Shown: positions 1 to 5,444 of the stretch, piece by piece
Layout: the number at the start of each line of letters is the position of its first letter
Numbering within the stretch: the first letter of the stretch is position 1
DNA from: Puniceicoccales bacterium
GTDB taxonomy: Bacteria; Verrucomicrobiota; Verrucomicrobiia; Opitutales; UBA953
Length of the DNA: 6,496 nt
Direction: 5' to 3'
Assembly (NCBI GenBank): GCA_031289285.1
Contig: JAITPT010000061.1
Coordinates: 1 to 6,496, forward strand
Made by a program: the position numbers and the translations under genes
The notes under the pieces: generated by a model
Seen by the model: the letters and a program-made list of their open reading frames with translations, nothing else
Told to the model about the DNA's origin: nothing
Databases searched by the model: none

Positions 1-80
1 GTCCGTGTTCGTCTGCTAGCCCGTCCCCCATTCCACACCCCCAATACTTCCATAATGACAAAACCGGCCTGCAAATTTTT

Positions 81-352
81 GGGGAAGTGCCTATCTGTTG
101 TCGTTGCCATGCCGGTATCATTGTCACGTTGCCCACGGCAGGGATGGTGTGCTTGCAAGGCCGGAACGCCACACTCAAAAGCGATGTCAAACGAAAAAGG
201 GTCTGGCACTTTATTGGGGAAAGTGCCTATCTGTTGTCGTTGCCATGTCGCCATCATTGTCACGTTGCCCACGGCAGGGATGGTGCGCTTGCACGGACGG
301 AACGCCACACCTCGAAGCGATGTCAAACGAAAAAAGGGTCTGGCACTTTATT
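81..352 (+). repeat. Two tandem copies of a 136-137 bp repeat
   Basis: Copy 1 spans about 81-215 and copy 2 about 216-352. Both begin GGGGAA(A)GTGCCTATCTG, share long identical runs such as CATTGTCACGTTGCCCACGG, and end AGGGTCTGGCACTTTATT. By eye I count about ten substitutions and two single-A indels over 137 bases, so identity is about 90 percent. The indels lie in A-runs (AAG/AAAG near the start, and the A-run before GGGTCTGG). Each junction carries a GGCACTTT...AAAGTGCC hairpin or a decayed version of it. The divergence between copies suggests the duplication is not very recent. Confidence 0.9.
201..227 (+). repeat. REP-like hairpin at the tandem-repeat junction
   Basis: GTCTG is followed by an inverted repeat whose left arm GGCACTTT (205-212) pairs perfectly with AAAGTGCC (220-227) around a 7-base loop. 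A weaker version lies at 342-362: GGCACTTT, then ATTGG, then AAAATGCT, which pairs at seven of eight positions if one G-T pair is allowed. A decayed left arm may exist near 66-91. GTCTGGCACTTTATTGGGG (201-219) recurs at 6496-6478 on the opposite strand with two mismatches. A short conserved word at the foot of a hairpin is the general layout of REP elements mobilised by Y1-type RAYT transposases. That family link is inference, and no such transposase is in the window. Confidence 0.65.
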
Positions 353-363
353 GGAAAATGCTG

Positions 364-421
364 GGCACTTTGTGGGCAGGCACTTTGCGGACATGGCACT
401 TTGCGGACACTTTTGTGGATA
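364..421 (+). repeat. Short direct repeats, GGCACTTTGYGGRCA
   Basis: Three head-to-tail copies are visible: GGCACTTTGTGGGCA (364-378), GGCACTTTGCGGACA plus T (379-394) and GGCACTTTGCGGACA (395-409). A degenerate fourth follows, CTTTTGTGGATA (410-421). Each starts with the same GGCACTTT word as the hairpin arms at 205 and 342, so this looks like a continuing expansion of the same element without the pairing arm. The role is unknown. It ends about 77 bases before the proB start. Confidence 0.8.
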
Positions 422-498
422 TTTGGCCTGTCCTTGGTTTGTGTGTGGCAAAAGTTGTCTTGCGCGGGAGGGGCGCGAAATACAAAAGCACCGAGCAC

Positions 499-1278
499 AT
501 GAAGAAAAAACGTTGGGTAATAAAGTTGGGCACTGGCTTGCTCACACGCAAAAACGGCGAGATAGACAAACGGCAGATTGCCAGCCTCATTGAACAAGTC
601 GCCGCATTAGTGAAGGACGGCATTGAGGTCATCCTTGTCTCGTCGGGCGCGATTTCGGCGGGCATGACCGCGATGAGCCTCTCGGAACGTCCGAAGAGCA
701 CGACCGAACTTCAAGCCTGTGCTACCGTCGGCCAAATCGAGTTGATGAGCGAATACCAGCGTTGCCTGCGCAAGCACGATATGCTCGGCGCACAATTGCT
801 CCTCACTCACGCCAATCTCGACAGCCGCTCCTGCTGCCATAACGCCACGCGCACGCTCGAACACTTGCTGAGCCAAAAAAAGTTTCTCCCCATCATCAAC
901 GAAAACGATGGCATCGCCAGCGAGGAAATTAAGGTCGGCGATAACGACCGCCTTTCCGCATACGTCGCCGCGCTGGCGCAGGCGGGGCTGCTTGTCATTT
1001 TGTCGTCGGTGGACGGCCTGATGAGCCTGCCCGACGGCACTGGGGAGCTGATACCGTTGGTGCGCGAGATTGACGACAACCTGCGGCGTCTGGCGGGCGG
1101 CGCGGCGACCCAGCGCAACGTCGGCGGCATGGCGACGAAGCTCATGGCTGCAGAAATTGCGGCGGGAGTCGGCGCGGAGACTATCATCGCAAACGGGCGG
1201 ACGCCGCGCATTTTGGCAGCCATCGCGGGGGAAGACTTCATCGGCACGACCTTTCGCTTGCGCAAACCGAAGGCATAG
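499..1278 (+). CDS. proB: Glutamate 5-kinase, short form without PUA domain
   Basis: This enzyme phosphorylates L-glutamate to gamma-glutamyl phosphate, the first step of proline synthesis in the cytoplasm. The 259-residue protein is one amino-acid-kinase domain. KLGTG with Lys9 lies at the N-terminus, VSSGAISAG (Ser49) follows, then ATVGQ near 76-79, PIINEND with Asn134 and Asp137, VGDNDRLSA with Asp148-Asn149-Asp150, and GGMATK with Lys214. These match known catalytic and substrate positions of the E. coli enzyme (Lys10, Asp137, Asp150, Lys217). The C-terminal PUA domain of the roughly 367-residue form is absent, as in other known short forms. The frame is open back to 55, but those codons come from the repeat block, and homology begins at MKKKRWVIKLGTG, so I chose ATG 499. 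No clear Shine-Dalgarno sequence is seen. proA is not in the window. Confidence 0.95.
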   Translation: MKKKRWVIKLGTGLLTRKNGEIDKRQIASLIEQVAALVKDGIEVILVSSGAISAGMTAMSLSERPKSTTELQACATVGQIELMSEYQRCLRKHDMLGAQLLLTHANLDSRSCCHNATRTLEHLLSQKKFLPIINENDGIASEEIKVGDNDRLSAYVAALAQAGLLVILSSVDGLMSLPDGTGELIPLVREIDDNLRRLAGGAATQRNVGGMATKLMAAEIAAGVGAETIIANGRTPRILAAIAGEDFIGTTFRLRKPKA

Positions 1279-1289
1279 CGGCTTCTTTC

Positions 1290-1344
1290 TTTTTTCTGGG
1301 GGAAAAAAAAACTTTTTGACAAAGCCTGCAAAACTCTTTTCCTA
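1290..1344 (+). promoter_or_regulatory. Possible promoter for rpmI-rplT
   Basis: The 83-base gap after proB has a T-run and A-run that could fold weakly (T 1290-1295 and C1296 with G1302 and A 1303-1308). Next comes a consensus-like -35 box TTGACA at 1316-1321. The best -10 at 17-base spacing is TTCCTA (1339-1344), which is poor. The run order, T first and A after, does not make a plus-strand terminator. A promoter of the ribosomal-protein pair is plausible, but read-through from proB is also possible. Confidence 0.35.
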
Positions 1345-1361
1345 CCCCGCCTTTCATCACC

Positions 1362-1556
1362 ATGCAAAAGACAAAAAAATCCATAGCGAAACGATACAAA
1401 GTGACCGGCACCGGCAAAATCATGCGCCGCAGTCCGAGCACTCGCCATCTGCTCCGCTACAAATCCACTAAGTCCAAACGCCGCAGCGGCGCGGACAAGC
1501 CGGTTGACTCCGGCTTCGTCAACACCATCCGCGAAGCGCTTCCGTTCAGCCATTAA
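1362..1556 (+). CDS. rpmI: 50S ribosomal protein L35
   Basis: This is a small basic protein of the large ribosomal subunit. The 64-residue product has the family's usual length. It shows the expected lysine-rich start (MQKTKKSIAKRYKVTGTGKI), the RRSPSTRHLL segment and the KSTKSKRR cluster, and ends in an NTIREALPF-like tail. ATG 1362 is preceded by TTTCATCACC with no Shine-Dalgarno sequence, so initiation may rely on an unstructured leader. rplT follows after 115 bases, the usual rpmI-rplT order. The usual upstream infC is absent and proB takes its place. Confidence 0.93.
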   Translation: MQKTKKSIAKRYKVTGTGKIMRRSPSTRHLLRYKSTKSKRRSGADKPVDSGFVNTIREALPFSH

Positions 1557-1596
1557 CCGCGAACCCAAGACCAAGGACCAGCAACCATAAACCAGT

Positions 1597-1638
1597 GCTT
1601 CATGGCGGGTGACTTTTTTTCAGGCGACCCGCCGGAGC
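1597..1638 (+). promoter_or_regulatory. Stable hairpin between rpmI and rplT
   Basis: GGCGGGT (1604-1610) pairs with ACCCGCC (1627-1633) around a 16-base loop containing seven T. An outer stem GCTTC (1597-1601) pairs with GGAGC (1634-1638), including one T-G pair and skipping a two-base bulge. No T-run follows, so it is not a normal terminator. In E. coli and Bacillus, L20 represses its own operon by binding an RNA that mimics its rRNA site, so this hairpin could be an autoregulatory or processing element. That role is inference. Confidence 0.5.
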
Positions 1639-1671
1639 CAAACAAACCAACAAACCAAGAGATAAAACAAC

Positions 1672-2034
1672 ATGCCTCGTGTAACTAACGGCCCCGCCAC
1701 ACGCGCCCGCCGCAACAGAACCTTCCAACGCGCCAAGGGATACTTTGGCAACAAATCGCGCCTCTACACGGCTGCCCGCGAGGCAGTCGAACGCGCCGAA
1801 AAGTTCGCCTACCGCGACCGCCGCACCAAGAAACGCGAGTTCCGCTCGCTGTGGATTGTGCGCCTAAACGCAGCTTGTCGCCCGCTCGACATCTCCTACT
1901 GCCGCCTCATTGACGGCCTCAAAAAAGCCGGCATCACCGTTGACCGCAAGCATCTCTCCGAGACTGCGATTCACGACGCCGCCGCTTTCGCGAAGATCGT
2001 CGAGACCGCCAAGGCCGCGCTTGCCGCCAAGTAA
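1672..2034 (+). CDS. rplT: 50S ribosomal protein L20
   Basis: L20 is an early-assembly protein of the large subunit that binds 23S rRNA directly, and in several bacteria it represses its own operon. The 120-residue product is close to the family's 117-120. It has the long basic N-terminal extension (MPRVTNGPATRARRNRTF), then AKGYFGNKSRLY, and the signature segment AYRDRRTKKREFRSLWIVRLNAA (about residues 47-69). A globular C-terminal half follows (SYCRLIDGLKKAGI...DRKHLSETA). ATG 1672 is the family start, and AAGAGA about 12 bases upstream is a weak Shine-Dalgarno candidate. The gene ends just before a strong bidirectional terminator. pheS, often the next gene elsewhere, is not present. Confidence 0.96.
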   Translation: MPRVTNGPATRARRNRTFQRAKGYFGNKSRLYTAAREAVERAEKFAYRDRRTKKREFRSLWIVRLNAACRPLDISYCRLIDGLKKAGITVDRKHLSETAIHDAAAFAKIVETAKAALAAK

Positions 2035-2062
2035 AAAAACGCACCCGCCTTCGTCGCGGTGC
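2034..2062 (-). terminator. Minus-strand terminator hairpin inside the rplT-dus gap
   Basis: GCACC (2041-2045) pairs with GGTGC (2058-2062), and a CG/CG extension is possible with a one-base bulge. Read on the minus strand the stem is followed by GTTTTTTT, because the plus strand has seven A just before it. It may serve as a back-up stop for transcripts of the minus-strand rsmI-dus pair that pass the larger terminator at 2078-2119. It starts at the stop codon of rplT. Confidence 0.6.
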
Positions 2063-2077
2063 AAAAAAGTTCCAGCC

Positions 2078-2119
2078 AAAAAAACGGCGTCCGCCCCTCT
2101 GGGTGGTCGCCGTTTTTTT
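2078..2119. terminator. Bidirectional Rho-independent terminator between rplT and dus
   Basis: AAAAAAACGGCG (2078-2089) is perfectly complementary to CGCCGTTTTTTT (2108-2119). After one T-T mismatch, six more pairs form between 2091-2096 and 2101-2106 with loop CTCT. The seven A and seven T flanks give a U-run in both directions, fitting convergent rplT (plus) and dus (minus). The remaining gap to dus (2120-2166) holds an imperfect GCC-rich run with no further signal. Confidence 0.92.
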
Positions 2120-2166
2120 GCGCCGCGCTGCCACGTCGTTGCCGCCGCCGCCGTCGCCGCCGCGAC

Positions 2167-3213
2167 CTACTCGCAGTTGGGGCGGGAGACGGCTCCCGCG
2201 TAGGGTTCGTCGGCAAATAACTCTCCGGCCTTGTCGCCCGCGAGCAAGTGCGTGTCGCACACTTGCATCAACGCGGCCTCGTCCTCTGCGCGGCGCATCG
2301 CCGCCAAGAACGCGCCAGCGGGGTCAACGCCCGCGCCGACGAAGTTGAGAAACTTTTTCATCCGTGCCGCGAGACGGGCGGAGGTCACGGCGGGGTCGCT
2401 GTCGCGGAGCATCGCCGCGAGTTCGCCGATGTAGCTGCGCACGTCGGCCAGCGTCGGGCGGAAGACGGGCAGCCCCGCGAAGTGCTCGCGGATTTGCCGG
2501 AAAAGCCACGGGTTGCGCACCGCGTGGCGTCCCGCCATCAGGCCCGCGCAGGCCGTCTCCGCCGCGACGTGTGCCGCCTTTGCCGCCGAGGTGATGTCGC
2601 CGTTGGCGACCACGGGACAACGGGCGGTGCGGACGGCGTGGGCGATGGCGGCGTAGTCCACCGCGCTGCGGTAGAGGCCGCGAACGGTGCGCCCGTGGAC
2701 GGCCAGTAGGTCAACGCCGTGTTTGTTGACGAGGGCGAGCAGGGTGTCGAAGAGCGCGGGCGGGTCTTTGGCAGCGTCAAAGCCGACGCGCGTTTTCACC
2801 GTCAACTTTGTCTCCGGCAGTGCGTCGCGCAACGCGCCCAGCAGGGCGTCCACCTGCGGCAGGTCGCGCAGCAAACCGCCGCCGACGTTTTTGCGGAAAA
2901 CTTTTGGCGCGGGGCAGCCGAGGTTGAGGTCAACGCCAGCGGCGGGTAGGCGGGCAAGCTCGCGGGCGGCGGCGGCCATCGCGGGGATGTCTTCGCCGAT
3001 GATTTGCGCGAACACGGGGCGTCCCGTCTCGTTGTGCGTGAGGCAGGACAGGATTTCGGCGTCGAGACGCGAGGTGGAGTGGACGCGGAAAAACTCTGTG
3101 ACGAAATAGTCGGGCGCACCGTAGCGGGCGAGCAGCTGCATGAAGCCGCGTGTGGAGATGTCTTGCATGGGCGCGAGGGCGGTGCGCGGGGTGGCACCCG
3201 CTGGCGCGTTCAC
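2167..3213 (-). CDS. tRNA-dihydrouridine synthase (Dus family)
   Basis: Dus enzymes are FMN- and NADPH-dependent proteins that reduce uridine to dihydrouridine in tRNA. The 348-residue product has an FMN-binding TIM barrel: LAPMQDISTRGF (13-24, family ALAPM motif), RPVFAQIIG (65-73), and LNLGCPAPKV with the catalytic-type Cys100. KLTVKTRVGF (136-145), AVHGRT (171-176), VVANGDI (201-207) and GLMAGRHAVRNPWLF (224-238) follow, the last two being phosphate-binding signatures. A helical C-terminal domain follows. I chose GTG 3213 because it overlaps the rsmI stop as GTGA and lies 12 codons before the conserved LAPM. The frame stays open further upstream, inside rsmI. I cannot tell DusA, B or C type, so I give no symbol. 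Confidence 0.92.
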   Translation of the reverse strand: MNAPAGATPRTALAPMQDISTRGFMQLLARYGAPDYFVTEFFRVHSTSRLDAEILSCLTHNETGRPVFAQIIGEDIPAMAAAARELARLPAAGVDLNLGCPAPKVFRKNVGGGLLRDLPQVDALLGALRDALPETKLTVKTRVGFDAAKDPPALFDTLLALVNKHGVDLLAVHGRTVRGLYRSAVDYAAIAHAVRTARCPVVANGDITSAAKAAHVAAETACAGLMAGRHAVRNPWLFRQIREHFAGLPVFRPTLADVRSYIGELAAMLRDSDPAVTSARLAARMKKFLNFVGAGVDPAGAFLAAMRRAEDEAALMQVCDTHLLAGDKAGELFADEPYAGAVSRPNCE

Positions 3214-3896
3214 AGCGCAAACCCCGCCGGCGCGACGAGCACCACGAACTCGCCGCGCAGATTGTTTCCCGTGAGCTGCGGGGCGATGTCGCCCGCCGCG
3301 CCCGTCAGGATGGTTTCGTGCAGTTTGGTCAACTCGCGGGCGAAGCACACCACGCGCTCCGGCCCCAGCGTCGCGACAATCTCCGCCGCAAATTTTTCAA
3401 CGCGGTGGCAAGACTCGTAGAGAACGACGGTCTCGGCGGCGTCGCGTATTGACTCCAAAAAACGCAGCCGCGCCGAGGACTTCGGCGGGAGAAAACCTGC
3501 GAAGCGAAAGGCGTTCGTCGGCAAGCCCGATGCCGACAGCGCGGCGATGAGAGCGCAGGGGCCGGGCATGGGCGACACGGCAAGGCCGCGCCGTCGGCAC
3601 TCGCGCACGACGCGGAACCCCGGGTCGCTTAGCCCAGGTGTGCCTGCGTCGCAGACCACGGCGACGCGCTCCCCTGCGGCGACGCGCCCCGCGAGCGCGG
3701 GCGCGAGTTGGCGCTCGTTGTGCTCGTGGTAGGCGAGCAGCGGCTTTTCGATGCCGAGCAGACGCAGCAGGTTGCCCGTGACGCGCGTGTCTTCGCAGGC
3801 GACAACGTCCGCTTCGCGCAGGGTGTTTTTGGCGCGCTCGGAGATGTCGGCGAGATTGCCGATGGGCGTGGCGACTATGGTGAGCAGACCGGACAT
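3210..3896 (-). CDS. rsmI: 16S rRNA (cytidine1402-2'-O)-methyltransferase
   Basis: RsmI uses S-adenosylmethionine to methylate the ribose of C1402 in the decoding centre of 16S rRNA. The 228-residue product carries the full tetrapyrrole-methylase-fold signature set. It shows TIVATPIGNLADIS (6-19), ACEDTRVT (33-40), YHEHNE (56-61) and VCDAGTPGLSDPG (81-93). MPGPCALIAALSASGLPT (110-127), FAGFLPPKS (132-140), LYESCHRV (159-166), ELTKLHET (188-195) and GEFVVLV (215-221) follow. It is shorter than the roughly 286-residue E. coli protein because the C-terminal helical extension is missing, as in other short forms. I chose ATG 3896 because homology starts there. The frame is open far upstream only as antisense of lysA. 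The stop overlaps the GTG of dus by four bases, which suggests translational coupling. Confidence 0.95.
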   Translation of the reverse strand: MSGLLTIVATPIGNLADISERAKNTLREADVVACEDTRVTGNLLRLLGIEKPLLAYHEHNERQLAPALAGRVAAGERVAVVCDAGTPGLSDPGFRVVRECRRRGLAVSPMPGPCALIAALSASGLPTNAFRFAGFLPPKSSARLRFLESIRDAAETVVLYESCHRVEKFAAEIVATLGPERVVCFARELTKLHETILTGAAGDIAPQLTGNNLRGEFVVLVAPAGFAL

Positions 3897-4040
3897 GGCA
3901 GGGACGGCAGGTTTTTGAAGGGGCGGTTTTTGAGCGAAAAAAACTGACGGCGCAAAGAAAACCTTTCGCACGGAATTTGGGTTGAGCCGCAACGCGCCGC
4001 TTGACGCGCCGCGAAAAACGGATGTTCCATTGCCGCGCAA
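3897..4040. promoter_or_regulatory. Divergent rsmI-lysA intergenic region
   Basis: This 144-base gap must carry promoters for both directions. For lysA, TTGACG (4001-4006) with TTCCAT (4025-4030) at 18-base spacing is a weak candidate. The 9-mer ACGCGCCGC occurs twice in direct orientation, at 3992-4000 and 4004-4012, 12 bases apart, around the -35 candidate, and could be an operator or chance in GC-rich DNA. No convincing lysine riboswitch is visible, and the gap is probably too short for one. No clear Shine-Dalgarno sequence precedes lysA. Confidence 0.35.
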
Positions 4041-5381
4041 ATGAAACCGACATCCATTTTGGTGCCCACGTTGGCACGCCAAATCGCCGCCGTCTTCGGC
4101 ACTCCCGCACACGTCTATTCGCAGGCCGCGCTTGAACGTCAGGCCGCCGCCGCGCTCGCTTTTCCCAACGCCTTCGGCCTCACCGTCCGTTTCGCAATGA
4201 AGGCGCTCCCCAATGCCGCCGTGCTGCAACTCTTCCGGCGCATGGGCCTCCACTTCGACGCCAGCTCCGGCTTTGAGGCGCGGCGGGCAATCCGCGCTGG
4301 GGTGCTGCCGTGCGAGATTTCTCTCAGCACACAGGAGCTCCCCGCAGACATCGCGGAGCTTCTCGGCGCGGGCGTCACCGTCAATGCGTGCTCGCTCTCG
4401 CAGTTGGAAACGCTGGGCGGTTTGTTGCCAGCGGGCGCGGAGATTGGCGTGCGCGTCAACCCAGGGCGCGGCTCTGGCGGCACGGGCAAAACAAACGTGG
4501 GCGGCCCCGATGCCTCCTTCGGGATTTGGCACGAGCGCATCCCCGAAATCTTGGCGGTGGCGACGCGCTGTGGTTTGCGGGTTACGCGGCTGCACACACA
4601 CATCGGCTCCGGCAGCGACCCGCAAGTCTGGCAACAAGTCTCCGCGCTGAGTCTCGGGCTGACGCGGCATTTCCCAGAGGTCGTCACGCTCAACCTCGGC
4701 GGCGGCTACAAGGTTGCCCGCGTGGAAAGCGAGAAGGGCACGGATTTGCAGGCCGTCGGCGCACCCGTCAAAGAAGCCTTTGAGCGGCTCGCTGGCGAAA
4801 CGGGACGGCAGCTGCGACTCGAAATCGAACCCGGGACGTTTCTCACCGCCAACTGCGGCGTCCTGTTGGCACGTGTGCAGGATGTCTGCGACACAGGTGA
4901 GAACGGGCGACGTTTCCTCAAACTCGATACCGGCATGACGGAGCTTTTGCGCCCGTCGCTTTATGGGGCGCAGCATCCGATGGAAATCGTGGCGGCGGAC
5001 GACGGCGTGGCGAACGGCGTGGTGAGCGACGTGGCGAACGGCGGCGTGGTGAGCGGTGTGGGCGGCGGAGCAGGGGAGGGCGGGGCGACGGCGGACTTTG
5101 TGCTCGTGGGGCATTGTTGCGAGTCGGGCGATTTGTTTTCCTGTGCGCCCGGCGAACCAGAGACGCTTGCGCCGAGGGCATTGCCCGCTGCCACGCGGCG
5201 CGGCGACCTCTGCCTCATCGGCGGCGCGGGCGCGTATTGCGCCTCCATGAGCGCGAAGAATTACAACAGTTTTCCCGAGGCACCGGAAATCCTCGTCGGC
5301 GTGGACGGCTGCCCGCGCCTCGTCCGCCGCCGCCAGACGCTTGAGCAGATTTTGCAGAACGAAGTTTTGCCGGAGGATTGA
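4041..5381 (+). CDS. lysA: Diaminopimelate decarboxylase (divergent type)
   Basis: LysA is a PLP enzyme that decarboxylates meso-diaminopimelate to L-lysine, the last step of lysine synthesis. The 446-residue product is a fold-III decarboxylase. FAMKALPN carries the PLP lysine Lys54, SSGFEA is at 75-80, HTHIGSGSD at 185-193, the phosphate-binding GGG at 220-222, and RPSLYGAQHP (Arg304, Tyr308) at 304-313. CESGD (360-364) supplies the cysteine and glutamate of the second-subunit active site, and GAYCASMSAKNYNSFPEAPEIL (Tyr399) closes the pocket. Two oddities stand out. The usual EPGR is EPGT (263-266). A glycine-rich insertion at about 318-351, between two conserved blocks, contains a duplicated nonapeptide. 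ATG 4041 gives a normal N-terminus. The YGAxHP and CESGD pair favours LysA over ornithine or carboxynorspermidine decarboxylases, but substrate is not proven. Confidence 0.9.
   Translation: MKPTSILVPTLARQIAAVFGTPAHVYSQAALERQAAAALAFPNAFGLTVRFAMKALPNAAVLQLFRRMGLHFDASSGFEARRAIRAGVLPCEISLSTQELPADIAELLGAGVTVNACSLSQLETLGGLLPAGAEIGVRVNPGRGSGGTGKTNVGGPDASFGIWHERIPEILAVATRCGLRVTRLHTHIGSGSDPQVWQQVSALSLGLTRHFPEVVTLNLGGGYKVARVESEKGTDLQAVGAPVKEAFERLAGETGRQLRLEIEPGTFLTANCGVLLARVQDVCDTGENGRRFLKLDTGMTELLRPSLYGAQHPMEIVAADDGVANGVVSDVANGGVVSGVGGGAGEGGATADFVLVGHCCESGDLFSCAPGEPETLAPRALPAATRRGDLCLIGGAGAYCASMSAKNYNSFPEAPEILVGVDGCPRLVRRRQTLEQILQNEVLPED
5001..5054 (+). repeat. In-frame 27-bp tandem duplication inside lysA
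   Basis: Unit 1 (5001-5027) and unit 2 (5028-5054) are both 27 bases. They match except that a GGC triplet sits near the start in unit 1 and in the middle in unit 2. They encode DGVANGVVS and DVANGGVVS (residues 321-338), followed by a glycine-rich stretch to about 351. The length is a multiple of three, so the frame is kept. It looks like replication slippage expanding a surface loop. Confidence 0.9.
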
Positions 5382-5409
5382 GACGGCGACACGCGCCGCG
5401 CCGATGCGC

Positions 5410-5444
5410 AAAAAAACGGGGACGCGCTGCGCCCCCGTTTTTTT
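5410..5444. terminator. Bidirectional Rho-independent terminator between lysA and the ThuA gene
   Basis: AAAAAAACGGGG (5410-5421) is perfectly complementary to CCCCGTTTTTTT (5433-5444) with an 11-base GC-rich loop. It has A and T runs on both sides and lies 28 bases after the lysA stop, between convergent genes. It follows the same A7-CGG/CCG-T7 plan as the terminator at 2078-2119. Positions 5445-5528, up to the stop of the minus-strand gene, show nothing else. Confidence 0.92.

Larger units (their letters stand above)
1..498. other. Repeat-rich non-coding region upstream of proB
   Basis: No convincing gene lies in the first 498 bases. All three plus-strand frames are open for long stretches, but the two copies of the tandem repeat (81-352) are out of register by one or two bases. 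The same DNA is therefore translated in different frames in each copy, which argues against selection for any one protein. Positions 1-80 hold only a possible degenerate hairpin arm near 66-91. Positions 422-498 are unique-looking DNA leading to proB, and I see no strong promoter there. The block reads as an intergenic repeat island. It could also contain decayed mobile-element DNA, but I see no transposase motif. Confidence 0.7.

Noticed and set aside
81..352. CRISPR array
   Set aside because: The spacing is regular, but the DNA between the hairpins is itself repeated, only two to three units exist, and no cas gene is present.
1290..1311. Rho-independent terminator after proB
   Set aside because: The possible stem is mostly T with A, and the run after it is A rather than T on the plus strand, so it would not act as a normal terminator for proB.
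807..1574. Minus-strand open frame antisense to proB and rpmI (255 codons)
   Set aside because: It lies opposite two well-supported genes, shows no recognisable motif, and its composition is typical of an antisense shadow.
2141..2163. GCC trinucleotide run as a functional repeat
   Set aside because: It is short and imperfect, lies in a GC-rich gap after dus, and has no other signal.
3214..3348. Longer N-terminus for the dihydrouridine synthase
   Set aside because: The extra codons overlap the conserved end of rsmI, while the Dus family begins near LAPM. The GTGA overlap start explains the arrangement better.
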